Assembly: GCA_017442875.1 (NCBI GenBank)
Contig: JAFSPN010000066.1
Coordinates: 1-47,982, forward strand
DNA from: Bacilli bacterium
Lineage (GTDB): Bacteria; Bacillota_I; Bacilli_A; RFN20; CAG-826
Reading direction: 5' to 3'
Length of the DNA stretch: 47,982 nt
In this document: positions 34,441 through 42,607 of the stretch, piece after piece
Layout: the number at the start of each line of letters is the position of its first letter
Position numbering within the stretch: the stretch's first letter is position 1
Translations under genes and position numbers: made by a program
Notes under the pieces: model-generated
What the model saw: the letters and a program-made list of their open reading frames with translations, nothing else
The model's database searches: none
What the model was told of the DNA's origin: nothing

Positions 34441-35053
34441 TTTTGATGAGCAATATTATAGAGACGGCTATAAGCTAATCGTCGGTTGTGATGAAGCGGG
34501 AAGAGGATGTCTTCTTGGCCCTGTTTTTGCCGCGGCTGTAATCTTGCCACCTGACTTTAATTCTCCTTTGATTAACGACTCAAAAAAGTTAAGCGAAAAG
34601 CAAAGAGAAGAAGCCTATAAAATCATCATTGAAAACGCTATCGCATACGGCATTGCGTCAATCGGTCCTGATGAGATAGATGAGGTTAATATTTTAAACG
34701 CCTCACGCATGGCGATGATGAAGGCAATCGAAGCAATGAATCACCAGTTTGATTTGATATTAACTGATTGCATGAAGATGAAAGGATACGATGTTCCAGT
34801 CATTGATTTAGTGCATGGTGACGCCTTATCGCAAAGTATCGCTGCGGCCTCCATTTTAGCGAAGGTTTCCCGTGATCATCTTTGTTATGAATTAGATAAG
34901 AAATATCCAGAATATAACATTAAGAAAAACAAAGGATATGGTACAAAAGACCACCTTGAAGCGCTTAAAAAGTATGGACCAGTCAAACACCTTCATCGCT
35001 TTTCTTACGCTCCTGTAAAAGCCTGTTTTATCGAAAAAATTTCACTTTTTTAA
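34421..35053 (+). CDS. rnhB: ribonuclease HII
   Basis: 210 residues from TTG 34421, which has AGGAAG 8 nt upstream; ATG 34430 (207 residues) is in frame but lacks a well-placed site. Type 2 RNase H: VGCDEAGRG with the first two acids, LTDCMKM with a later Asp, and SIAAASILAKVSRD. Removes RNA primers and single ribonucleotides from DNA. Overlaps rbgA by 20 nt. Confidence 0.95.
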   Translation: MNGMSLDFDEQYYRDGYKLIVGCDEAGRGCLLGPVFAAAVILPPDFNSPLINDSKKLSEKQREEAYKIIIENAIAYGIASIGPDEIDEVNILNASRMAMMKAIEAMNHQFDLILTDCMKMKGYDVPVIDLVHGDALSQSIAAASILAKVSRDHLCYELDKKYPEYNIKKNKGYGTKDHLEALKKYGPVKHLHRFSYAPVKACFIEKISLF

Positions 35054-35109
35054 ATTTTTTTGGACAAATTTGAAAAATCTCCCGATTAGTAATTAGGAGG
35101 TATTTTTTT

Positions 35110-35892
35110 ATGACGCATTTTGATAGTCGTCCATTACTCATCTATTTCGCTGTTAAATATGGAGGTGATTTCCATAAGATAATAACGGCCTTAGAACTTA
35201 AGGAAGATCCACCGATGAAGGAAGTTGAAAAGGTGAACCGTTCTTTAAAATGTAAAGCTATTACTTTGCTCGATTATGATTATCCATTAAGGCTTAAACA
35301 AATTTTGTTTCCACCGATTGTTCTTTTCTATTATGGAGATATTTCTTTATTAGATAATCCTCAAACCCTCGCGGTTGTGGGTTCTAGAAAAATTAGCGAA
35401 TATGGAAAGTATTGCACGGAAAAGATAGTTTCTGAAATCGCTAAAGGGCGAGTGATTGTTTCTGGTCTCGCCCAAGGAATTGATGCTACTGCTCACGAGT
35501 GTGCAATTAATAGCGGTGGTAGAACAATCGCTGTTTTAGGTTCAGGCATTGATTATTGTTGGCCACCGGATAATCAGAAACTATACGATGAAATAAAGAA
35601 AAATCATTTACTAATAAGTGAATATCCAGGAAGGACTCCTCCTAATGGGTGTAATTTTCCAATGCGTAATCGTATTGTGGTGGGTTTATCAAATGGAATT
35701 TATGTTCCACAAGTCAATACCTATAACAGTGGGACGATGATTTCAGTCAATTTAGCCTTAGAGATGAATAAGGATGTTTTTGTCGCTCCAGAAGCTATTC
35801 CTTGCCAAACTGCAAACAACCAATTAATCGGTGAAGGTGCCATTATTACGATTGATAGTGAGACAATCTTGAGCGAACTTAAGTGGCGATAA
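35110..35892 (+). CDS. dprA: DNA-processing protein DprA
   Basis: 260 residues. The Rossmann core VVGSRKISEYGK, VSGLAQGIDATAH, AVLGSGIDYCWPPDN, SEYPGRTPPNGCNFPMRNRI, and TYNSGTMISVNLAL is clear; the C-terminal winged-helix seen in longer forms is missing. Loads RecA on incoming single-stranded DNA in natural transformation, and is also present in non-competent bacteria. TAGGAGG 9 nt before the ATG; sits before topA as in Bacillus. Confidence 0.95.
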   Translation: MTHFDSRPLLIYFAVKYGGDFHKIITALELKEDPPMKEVEKVNRSLKCKAITLLDYDYPLRLKQILFPPIVLFYYGDISLLDNPQTLAVVGSRKISEYGKYCTEKIVSEIAKGRVIVSGLAQGIDATAHECAINSGGRTIAVLGSGIDYCWPPDNQKLYDEIKKNHLLISEYPGRTPPNGCNFPMRNRIVVGLSNGIYVPQVNTYNSGTMISVNLALEMNKDVFVAPEAIPCQTANNQLIGEGAIITIDSETILSELKWR

Positions 35893-35957
35893 TTTTTTGC
35901 AAATTTTCTTAAATAAAGTTCCCTTTTATTTAATTAAGGAATAAAGAGAAATGTTCG

Positions 35958-35986
35958 TTGACAAGCCATATAGCAAGCATTATATT
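35958..35986 (+). promoter_or_regulatory. topA promoter
   Basis: Consensus TTGACA (35958-35963), 17-nt spacer, TATATT (35981-35986). Start of transcription near 35993, a 15-nt leader with GGAAG. It fixes ATG 36008 as the topA start and excludes the upstream in-frame ATG 35951. Confidence 0.72.
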
Positions 35987-36007
35987 TTTGTCTCGGAAGC
36001 TACGAAA

Positions 36008-38122
36008 ATGAAGTTAGTTATTGTTGAATCACCAGCCAAATGCACAACCATCAAAAGATACCTTGGAGACAACTATGTCGTCATGGCCTCGTTAGGCCAT
36101 ATTCGCGATTTAGCGACATCTGGTAAAGATGGTTTAGGCGTTAATGTAAATGATGATTTCGCACCAACTTACATCATCAATAAAGATAAGCAACACATCG
36201 TTAAAGAATTAAAAACAGCGATGAGCAAGTGTGATGAAGTCATCCTTGCCACTGACCCTGATAGAGAAGGTGAAGCCATTGCCTGGCATTTAGCCCAAGT
36301 TTTAGGCTTAGATGTTAATACCACCAAGCGTTTGGAATTCCATGAAATCACTCGTGATTCCATCGGTGAAGCTATGCTTAATCCTCGCACGATTGACCAA
36401 AACTTAGTCTCTTCCCAAGAGACTCGCCGTATTATCGACCGTATTATTGGTTTTAAATTATCGACTTTATTATTCAAAAAGATTCGTTCGCGTTCTGGTG
36501 GTCGTGTCCAATCCGCTACATTAAAAATGATCGCGGATCACGATGAAGAAATCGCGAAGTTTGTTCCCGAAGAATATTGGACCATCAATGTCAAAATTGA
36601 TGCATTTAACCGCACCTTCTCCGTTAATCTCATCACCGATAAGGATGAGAAAATCACTAATGGCGTTGACGCTCAAGCAATCGTCGACCGCATTCCAGAA
36701 AACCTAGTGGTTGATCACATTGAAAAGAAGATTAAAGTGAGCGATAGTAAAGAACCATTCATCACTTCAACCTTACAACAAGAAGCTTTCTCTCGTTTAA
36801 AATTCAAAACTAAAAAGACACAGTTAATTGCCCAGCAATTATACGAAGGTATTGAAGTCGATGGCGAACATGTTGGTTTAATCACCTATATGAGAACTGA
36901 CTCCACGAGACTTTCACCAACATTTGTTCAAAGAGCGACCGCTTATATCCAAGAAAAATTCGGTAAAGAATACTTAGGTCACGCTAAAAAGATTAGACAA
37001 GTGAGCATGATGCAAGATGCTCACGAAGCCATTCGTCCAACAAGCAATCATAGAACTCCAGAATCCGTTAGAAGATTCTTAACAAATGATCAATATAATT
37101 TGTATAAATTAATTTATAACCGCACACTTGCTTCTTTGATGCAATCAAAGAAAGATGAACAAATGACCATTTTCTTAAATGGTGGTGGTCTATCTTATAA
37201 ATTAGATTTAACACGCACTCTTTTTAAAGGGTATGAAGCCGTTTATGCTGATGGCGAAAAAGAAGAAAATCACTTTGATTACTTCCCAGATTTTGAAGAA
37301 GGTAAAGAATTCAAAGTGGTCTATAAAGAAGCGGAACAAAAATTCACACAAGCTCCCGCTCATTATAGTGAAGCTAAGATTGTTAAACTCATGGAAGAAG
37401 TTGGCATTGGTCGTCCATCCACTTATGCTTCCACAATTGAAACAATTAGAAAAAGAAAATATGTTGATGATCAAAGTGGTATCTTAACAATCACCCAACA
37501 AGGTGCCTTAACTTCCACAGTGCTTAACAAGTATTTCCCAGAAATCGTTAATACCAAGTATACCGCTCAAATGGAAAGCAAACTCGATGATATCGAGAAT
37601 GGTAGCCAATCACGTAGCAAAATTCTAAATGAATTCTATTATCCATTTATTGAACACTTCAACATTGTCAGTCAAAAAATGTATAAAGAAAAGTTTGAAG
37701 AAACAGGTGAAAAGTGCCCAATCTGTGGTGCTCCGCTTGTCATCAAAGAAGGCAAGAATGGTACCTTTGTTGGTTGTTCTAACTTCCCATCATGTAAATA
37801 CGTGCAGAAGGAAGAAACCGAAAAAGTTGAACTCGTCAAGATTGGTGAACAATGTCCTGAATGTGGTGGTGATCTCGTCTTAAGAGAGAAAAATGGTAGC
37901 ACATTTATCAGCTGTGCTAACTTCCCGAAGTGCCGCTACACAAGAAAGATACCTAACACAAACGTCTCTCCAACCGTGGAAGATGCTAAACCGGTAAAAG
38001 ATTGCCCGGATTGTGATGGTTATCTCATCAAAAAGAAAGGTAGATATGGTTATTTCCTTGGATGTATCAATTATCCAAAATGCACCCACATGGAAAAAAT
38101 CAGAAGAACGAAACGGAAATAA
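36008..38122 (+). CDS. topA: DNA topoisomerase I
   Basis: 704 residues. TOPRIM domain (MKLVIVESPAKCTTIKRYL, DPDREGEAIAWHL), catalytic Tyr294 in LITYMRTDSTRLS, then three C-terminal four-Cys zinc ribbons (CPIC, CPEC, CPDC repeats at about 572-690). Relaxes negative supercoils. Start set by the promoter and GGAAG 8 nt before the ATG. Its stop lies in the loop of a terminator. The trmFO gene that often follows is absent; xerC follows. Confidence 0.97.
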   Translation: MKLVIVESPAKCTTIKRYLGDNYVVMASLGHIRDLATSGKDGLGVNVNDDFAPTYIINKDKQHIVKELKTAMSKCDEVILATDPDREGEAIAWHLAQVLGLDVNTTKRLEFHEITRDSIGEAMLNPRTIDQNLVSSQETRRIIDRIIGFKLSTLLFKKIRSRSGGRVQSATLKMIADHDEEIAKFVPEEYWTINVKIDAFNRTFSVNLITDKDEKITNGVDAQAIVDRIPENLVVDHIEKKIKVSDSKEPFITSTLQQEAFSRLKFKTKKTQLIAQQLYEGIEVDGEHVGLITYMRTDSTRLSPTFVQRATAYIQEKFGKEYLGHAKKIRQVSMMQDAHEAIRPTSNHRTPESVRRFLTNDQYNLYKLIYNRTLASLMQSKKDEQMTIFLNGGGLSYKLDLTRTLFKGYEAVYADGEKEENHFDYFPDFEEGKEFKVVYKEAEQKFTQAPAHYSEAKIVKLMEEVGIGRPSTYASTIETIRKRKYVDDQSGILTITQQGALTSTVLNKYFPEIVNTKYTAQMESKLDDIENGSQSRSKILNEFYYPFIEHFNIVSQKMYKEKFEETGEKCPICGAPLVIKEGKNGTFVGCSNFPSCKYVQKEETEKVELVKIGEQCPECGGDLVLREKNGSTFISCANFPKCRYTRKIPNTNVSPTVEDAKPVKDCPDCDGYLIKKKGRYGYFLGCINYPKCTHMEKIRRTKRK

Positions 38123-38134
38123 TCCGTTTTTTTC
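38111..38134 (+). terminator. topA terminator
   Basis: AAACGGA (38111-38117) with TCCGTTT (38123-38129), 5-nt loop, T-run to 38133. The stop codon TAA (38120-38122) is within the loop. Confidence 0.8.
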
Positions 38135-38141
38135 TTATCTT

Positions 38142-38150
38142 TGATATAAT
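38142..38150 (+). promoter_or_regulatory. xerC extended -10 promoter, 8 nt before the ATG
   Basis: TGATATAAT (TG 38142, TATAAT 38145-38150), no good -35, then TAACTAGT and ATG 38159. Predicts a transcript starting at or one base before the ATG. The same TTTGATATAAT string is used by the antitoxin promoter. Confidence 0.55.
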
Positions 38151-38158
38151 TAACTAGT

Positions 38159-39100
38159 ATGAATAAACCCGAACAAGAGTTTTTAAATTACATCGTTACT
38201 GAGCGGAATTATTCTTTGAAGACCGCGAAAAGCTATCAAGAAGACATCGATCTTTTTTGCGAGTACATTTTTAAAGAAGGTACTCTTATGGAAGATGTTG
38301 ACGTTTTAACAATTCGTAATTTCTTGACTGAAGAGTTATCTCGTGGGGTGAGCAAAAGAAGCTGTAAGAGGCGTCTTTGTTCTTTGAGACACTTCTATAA
38401 GTATATGGTTAATGTAGGTTATATAAAAGATAATCCTTTTATCTTGATGAAAGCCCCTAAAACAGAGACCAAATATCCGCATGGTTTATATAAAGAACAA
38501 ATTCAAGAACTATTCGCTCGAAACGCTGAAAGAACTGATAATCTTAAAAACCGCGATCAAGCCATTTTGTATTTGCTTTATTATTCTGGAGTGCGTGCTC
38601 AAGAATTAGTGAGCCTTAACATCCAATCAGTATATATGCGAGAAAGACTTATTCGTGTATTGGGTAAAGGCAACAAAGAACGCATTATTCCTTTTTCGGA
38701 AGATTGTAAAAAAGTTTTGAAAAACTATATCGATAACGATAGAGCAAAACTCGTTAATAAATACATCCTTTGGCAAAAGAAACACCAAGATAAAAAGATG
38801 CAAGATAGTATGATGTCGCCTTTATTTTTTAATGCTCAAGGTGGTCCGTTAACCACTCGTGGATTAGAATATATCCTCGACGCTATCCAAGAGAAAACAG
38901 GTCTATTTGTAGGTTTACACCCACACATCCTTAGACACAGCTTTGCGACACACCTATTAGAAAACGGCGCAGACCTTCGCGTTATTCAAGAGTTGCTTGG
39001 CCACGAAAGTATAAACGCCACCCAGGTATACACTCATGTTACCGAAGAAGCGATGAAAGACACTTACGAAAAAGCCTTTCCTCGCGCAAAAAAGAAATAA
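38159..39100 (+). CDS. xerC: tyrosine recombinase XerC/CodV
   Basis: 313 residues. N-terminal SAM-like domain (about 1-90), catalytic domain with YYSGVRAQEL (first Arg), HILRHSFATHLLENGADLR (HxxR), and the nucleophile Tyr291 in TQVYTHV. With XerD resolves chromosome dimers at dif. The same gene (codV) holds this place after topA in Bacillus. No ribosome site; leaderless. The hslVU-codY genes that follow it in Bacillus are absent and rpsB comes next. Confidence 0.93.
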   Translation: MNKPEQEFLNYIVTERNYSLKTAKSYQEDIDLFCEYIFKEGTLMEDVDVLTIRNFLTEELSRGVSKRSCKRRLCSLRHFYKYMVNVGYIKDNPFILMKAPKTETKYPHGLYKEQIQELFARNAERTDNLKNRDQAILYLLYYSGVRAQELVSLNIQSVYMRERLIRVLGKGNKERIIPFSEDCKKVLKNYIDNDRAKLVNKYILWQKKHQDKKMQDSMMSPLFFNAQGGPLTTRGLEYILDAIQEKTGLFVGLHPHILRHSFATHLLENGADLRVIQELLGHESINATQVYTHVTEEAMKDTYEKAFPRAKKK

Positions 39101-39105
39101 TTCAC

Positions 39106-39134
39106 TTGCATGCACTTATGTGCTTTGTTAATAT
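39106..39134 (+). promoter_or_regulatory. rpsB operon promoter
   Basis: TTGCAT (39106-39111), 17-nt spacer, TAATAT (39129-39134); start near 39141. Confidence 0.65.
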
Positions 39135-39140
39135 ATTAAA

Positions 39141-39257
39141 CGCTGTGGGTACACAGAAATACACACATCGTGAATTGAACTGCCGTTGTGCTTGGCATTA
39201 GCCAAGTGGTCGAGTTCTTCGAAGCGATGGAGGTAAAAACAAAAGGAGGCCAAATAA
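39141..39257 (+). ncRNA. structured 5' leader of rpsB-tsf (possible S2 autoregulatory leader)
   Basis: CTGTG/CACAG hairpin with GGTA loop (39143-39156). A second element: GAACT (39177-39181) pairs with AGTTC (39213-39217) around the hairpin CTTGGC-ATTA-GCCAAG (39191-39206). AAAGGAGG precedes the ATG. A 117-nt folded leader before a ribosomal protein gene suggests feedback control by S2; it is inferred only from pairing. Confidence 0.5.
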
Positions 39258-40334
39258 ATGGCAGAAGAAAAGAAAGAAGTTCTCGAAGAAGTCGCTGAAC
39301 AAGCCACTCCAGCAGAACAAGCTGCAAATCCAACAATGGAAGCAGTTATGCATGATCCTGATGCACCAGTTATCACAATGAGAAAGCTCTTAGAAGCCGG
39401 TGCGCATTTCGGTCATCAAACCCGTAGATGGAACCCAAAGATGAAAAAGTACATCTATGGTGCAAGAAATGGTGTTTATATCATTGACTTACAAAAAACC
39501 GTCGACGCAATTACAGAAGCCTATGCCAAGATGAAAGAAATCGTGGACAATGGTGGTAAAGTCTTATTCGTCGGCACCAAGAAACAATGCCAAGAAGCTA
39601 CTCAACAAGAAGCTTTACGTTCCGGCAGTTTCTACATCACCAACCGTTGGTTAGGTGGTACATTAACAAACTTCAAGACCATCCAATCCCGTATTAGATA
39701 CTTGAAAGAACTCGAAAGAAGAGAAGAAGAAGGCGAATTAGACCTCTTAAGCAAAGTCGAAGCCGCTCAACTTCGTAGAGAAAAAGACAAATTAAGCAAG
39801 AACTTAGAAGGTATTAAGGAAATGAGAAAAGTTCCAAATGCCGTCTTCGTGATTGACCCACGCATTGAACACAATGCTGTTGCAGAAGCTAGAAAATTAG
39901 GCATCCCAGTCTTCGCTATTGTTGATACAAATAGTGATCCAGATGTCGTTGACTATGTCATTCCTGCCAATGATGATGCTGTCCGTTCATTCAGCTTAAT
40001 CTTAGCCGTCATCGCTGACGCAATCGTTGAAAGCAAGAACGGTGTCCCAGTTGTCGCTTACACCAAAGATGAAGGCGAAGCCGTGACCATGAAAGAAGTC
40101 ATCAAACAAACCGAAAAAGAAAACGCTGAGAAATTAGCGAGAATTAGAGCTGAAAGACAAGCCCGTCAAGAAGCTTTTGAAAAAGAACAAGCGGAAAGAG
40201 AAGCTCGCCGCAATGCTGAAAAACAACAACGTAAAGCCAAAGCCCCAAAAGCCCCAAAAGCCGAAGGTGAAGAAGCCCCAGTTGAAGCAAAAGAAGAAGC
40301 CGCTCCAGCAGAAGCTGAAGGAGAAGACAAATAA
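39258..40334 (+). CDS. rpsB: 30S ribosomal protein S2 with N- and C-terminal extensions
   Basis: 358 residues against about 230-260 for usual S2. Core from about residue 38 ([25 protein letters not shown]) to about 262, including [11 protein letters not shown] and [14 protein letters not shown]. An acidic 37-residue N-extension and a roughly 90-residue C-tail, first charged helix (about 273-320), then Ala/Pro/Glu/Lys-rich. Strong AAAGGAGG fixes the start. Cotranscribed with tsf (one-base overlap). Confidence 0.96.
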   Translation: MAEEKKEVLEEVAEQATPAEQAANPTMEAVMHDPDAPVITMRKLLEAGAHFGHQTRRWNPKMKKYIYGARNGVYIIDLQKTVDAITEAYAKMKEIVDNGGKVLFVGTKKQCQEATQQEALRSGSFYITNRWLGGTLTNFKTIQSRIRYLKELERREEEGELDLLSKVEAAQLRREKDKLSKNLEGIKEMRKVPNAVFVIDPRIEHNAVAEARKLGIPVFAIVDTNSDPDVVDYVIPANDDAVRSFSLILAVIADAIVESKNGVPVVAYTKDEGEAVTMKEVIKQTEKENAEKLARIRAERQARQEAFEKEQAEREARRNAEKQQRKAKAPKAPKAEGEEAPVEAKEEAAPAEAEGEDK

Positions 40335-41206
40335 TGGCCTTAATTGATTTAATTAAACAATTACGTGATAGAACCGGTGCGGGTCTTATGGACTGCAAAG
40401 CCGCGTTATTAAACAATGACGAAGACTTAGATAAAGCCACCGACTGGTTAAGAGAAAAGGGTTTAGCCAAAGCCGCGAAGAAAGCTGATAGAATCGCCGC
40501 TGAAGGTTTAGCCTTAACAAAGACTTGCGAAAAATGCGGTCGTACCGTCATTTTAGAAGTCAACTGTGAAACCGACTTCGTCGCTAAAGGCGATGCTTTC
40601 AAAGCCTTAGTGGAAAATGTTGCTGGTACAATCTTAGAAAAACAACCAAAAGATGTTGAAGAAGCTAAGGCTTTAACAACTGAGTTATTCACTGACGCCA
40701 CCGTTAAGATGGGCGAAAAATTCGATCTTCGTAGATTCGAAGTTATCGAAAAAGGTAACAACTTTGTTTATTCTTACATCCACATGGGTGGTAAGATTGC
40801 GGTCGTCGTTGTCTTAGACAAAGAAGACGCTGAATTAGGTAAAGGATTAGCGATGCACATTGCCGCTAATAACCCATCCTATTTAAATACCCAAGCCATC
40901 GGCGCAGATGCTATTGAACACGAAACCAAGATTCAACTTGAAGCTGCTAAGCAAGATCCAAAACTTGCTGGTAAACCAGAAGAAATGCTCAAGAAGATCA
41001 TCGGTGGTAAAGTTAACAAATACTTCGCCGAAATGGTTCTTGTTGAACAACCTTACTTATTAGATACAGAATCTGGTAAGAAAGTTGGCCAAGTCTTAGA
41101 AGAAAAGAAGACAAACGTTCTTAAGTATGTCCGTTACCAAGTTGGTGAAGGCATTGAAAAACGTAAGGATGATTTCGCTAGCGAAGTCATGAGCCAAATG
41201 AAGTAA
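40334..41206 (+). CDS. tsf: elongation factor Ts
   Basis: 290 residues. N-terminal UBA-like domain and TDFV motif: IKQLRDRTGAGLMDCKAAL, then EVNCETDFVAKGDAF, and HIAANNPSYL. Exchanges GDP on EF-Tu. A CEKCG sits before the EVNCETDF strand, a local variation. The first base of its ATG is the last of the rpsB stop. An attenuator-type terminator separates it from pyrH. Confidence 0.97.
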   Translation: MALIDLIKQLRDRTGAGLMDCKAALLNNDEDLDKATDWLREKGLAKAAKKADRIAAEGLALTKTCEKCGRTVILEVNCETDFVAKGDAFKALVENVAGTILEKQPKDVEEAKALTTELFTDATVKMGEKFDLRRFEVIEKGNNFVYSYIHMGGKIAVVVVLDKEDAELGKGLAMHIAANNPSYLNTQAIGADAIEHETKIQLEAAKQDPKLAGKPEEMLKKIIGGKVNKYFAEMVLVEQPYLLDTESGKKVGQVLEEKKTNVLKYVRYQVGEGIEKRKDDFASEVMSQMK

Positions 41207-41213
41207 TTAAATC

Positions 41214-41244
41214 AAAAAGAGACACCTTTGGTGTTTCTTTTTTT
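41214..41244 (+). terminator. terminator/attenuator between tsf and pyrH
   Basis: 11-bp stem (41216-41226 with 41230-41240, one G-U), TTT loop, T-run to 41244. The AGGAGG of pyrH begins 2 nt later. Confidence 0.78.
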
Positions 41245-41257
41245 AGGAGGAAAACCC

Positions 41258-41974
41258 ATGGCATATAAAAGAGTTTTATTAAAACTATCAGGCGAAGCCC
41301 TCAAAGAAAATAGTGACGCTATTTTATCCGCGGATGCTTTACAAAGTATGGCGGAAATGGTCAAAAAGATTTATGACGCAGGTGTACAAATTTGTATTGT
41401 TATCGGCGCAGGAAATATTTGGCGCGGTAAAATCGCTAAAGATGCTGGTATGGATCAATATGAAGCGGACTTTATGGGCATGATGGGCACGGTGATTAAC
41501 GCAGTCGCTTTAAGCGCTAAATTAAAACTTTTAGGTGTTCCTTCCTTAGTGACCAGTGCAATTGGGCCAGTTAAAGAAGTTAACGTTCCATATAGTGTGG
41601 AAGTTGCTGATAAAGCAATGAACGAAGGCAAAGTCGTCTTCTTAAGTGGTGGAACAGGAAAACCATATTTCACCACCGATACCGCTGCAACCATGAGAGC
41701 TATTGAACTTAATGTCGATGCTATCTTAATGGGTAAAAACGGTGTGGAAGGCGTTTATGATAAAGATCCGCGTCAATATAAGGACGCTAAATTCTTCCCG
41801 GTCATTTCCTATCAAGAGATGATTAAACAAAATCTTCAAATCATGGACCAAACTGCGTTAGAATTAATTAAAGACAAAGACATTCAAGTTCGCGTTTTCA
41901 AAATGGACGCTGATAATTTTGTAAAAGCGGCCAAAGGTGAAAACGTCGGTAGTGTCTGTAAAAAAGGAGAATAA
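41258..41974 (+). CDS. pyrH: UMP kinase
   Basis: 238 residues. Amino-acid-kinase fold: KRVLLKLSGEAL, VIGAGNIWRG, DFMGMMGTVINA, and ITxD-type FTTDTAATMRAIEL. Makes UDP from UMP. ATG 41258 is preceded by AGGAGG (8 nt); the in-frame earlier start lies in the terminator. Followed by frr after 6 nt. Confidence 0.97.
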   Translation: MAYKRVLLKLSGEALKENSDAILSADALQSMAEMVKKIYDAGVQICIVIGAGNIWRGKIAKDAGMDQYEADFMGMMGTVINAVALSAKLKLLGVPSLVTSAIGPVKEVNVPYSVEVADKAMNEGKVVFLSGGTGKPYFTTDTAATMRAIELNVDAILMGKNGVEGVYDKDPRQYKDAKFFPVISYQEMIKQNLQIMDQTALELIKDKDIQVRVFKMDADNFVKAAKGENVGSVCKKGE

Positions 41975-41980
41975 TTCTTT

Positions 41981-42526
41981 ATGGATGAACTCGTATTAGA
42001 TATGCAAGAAAAGATGAATAAATCCATCGATTCTTTAAGACAACAATTAACCTCTTTAAGAACAGGAAAAGCCACACCAAGCATGCTCAATGGCATCGAA
42101 GTGGATTACTATGGTTCAATGACACCAATTAATCAAATGAGCTCTGTTTCTGTTCCAGAACCAAGACAATTATTGATTAAGCCTTATGACAAAAATGATA
42201 TCAAATCAATTATCGCTGCCATCAATAAGAGCGATTTAGGAATTAACCCAATTAACGAAGGCACACAAATTAGATTGCTCATTCCTTTACTCACCGAAGA
42301 AAGAAGAAGAGAAGTCGTTAAACAAGCTAAGAAATATGGTGAAGATATCAAAGTCGCCATCCGTAATATTCGTCGTGATTATGTCGAACTCGCAAAAGAT
42401 GATGAAGCATATACTGAAGACTATCAAAAGAAAATGTTAGAAGACTTAGAAAAAGTCGCTTCTGATTCCATTAAGATGGTCGATCAAGTTGTCGCAGACA
42501 AAGAAAAAGAATTAATGTCTCTTTAA
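41981..42526 (+). CDS. frr: ribosome recycling factor
   Basis: 181 residues, standard: MNKSIDSLRQQLTSLRTGKATP, PEPRQLLIKPYDK, SDLGINPINEG, RLLIPLLTEERRREVVKQAKK. With EF-G splits post-termination ribosomes. Closed by a terminator; the uppS gene that usually links frr to cdsA is absent. Confidence 0.98.
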   Translation: MDELVLDMQEKMNKSIDSLRQQLTSLRTGKATPSMLNGIEVDYYGSMTPINQMSSVSVPEPRQLLIKPYDKNDIKSIIAAINKSDLGINPINEGTQIRLLIPLLTEERRREVVKQAKKYGEDIKVAIRNIRRDYVELAKDDEAYTEDYQKKMLEDLEKVASDSIKMVDQVVADKEKELMSL

Positions 42527-42552
42527 TTTTTAACAGTTTATTTATAAAAAAT

Positions 42553-42583
42553 AGCGGTAATTGTACCAAATACCGCTTTTTTT
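42553..42583 (+). terminator. frr terminator
   Basis: AGCGGTA (42553-42559) with TACCGCT (42571-42577), T-run to 42583. Confidence 0.8.
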
Positions 42584-42586
42584 GTG

Positions 42587-42592
42587 TATACT
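42587..42592 (+). promoter_or_regulatory. possible cdsA -10 box
   Basis: TATACT, 15 nt before ATG 42608; the leader would be about 8 nt without a ribosome site. The -35 falls inside the frr terminator and is weak. Confidence 0.4.
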
Positions 42593-42607
42593 AATTTTGA
42601 CTTTATT

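Noticed and set aside
35951-36007. Upstream in-frame start for topA
   Set aside because: The region contains a near-consensus promoter whose transcript starts after that ATG, and the conserved protein begins at ATG 36008.
41228-41257. Longer N-terminus for pyrH
   Set aside because: It would begin inside the terminator stem; ATG 41258 has AGGAGG and the conserved N-terminus.
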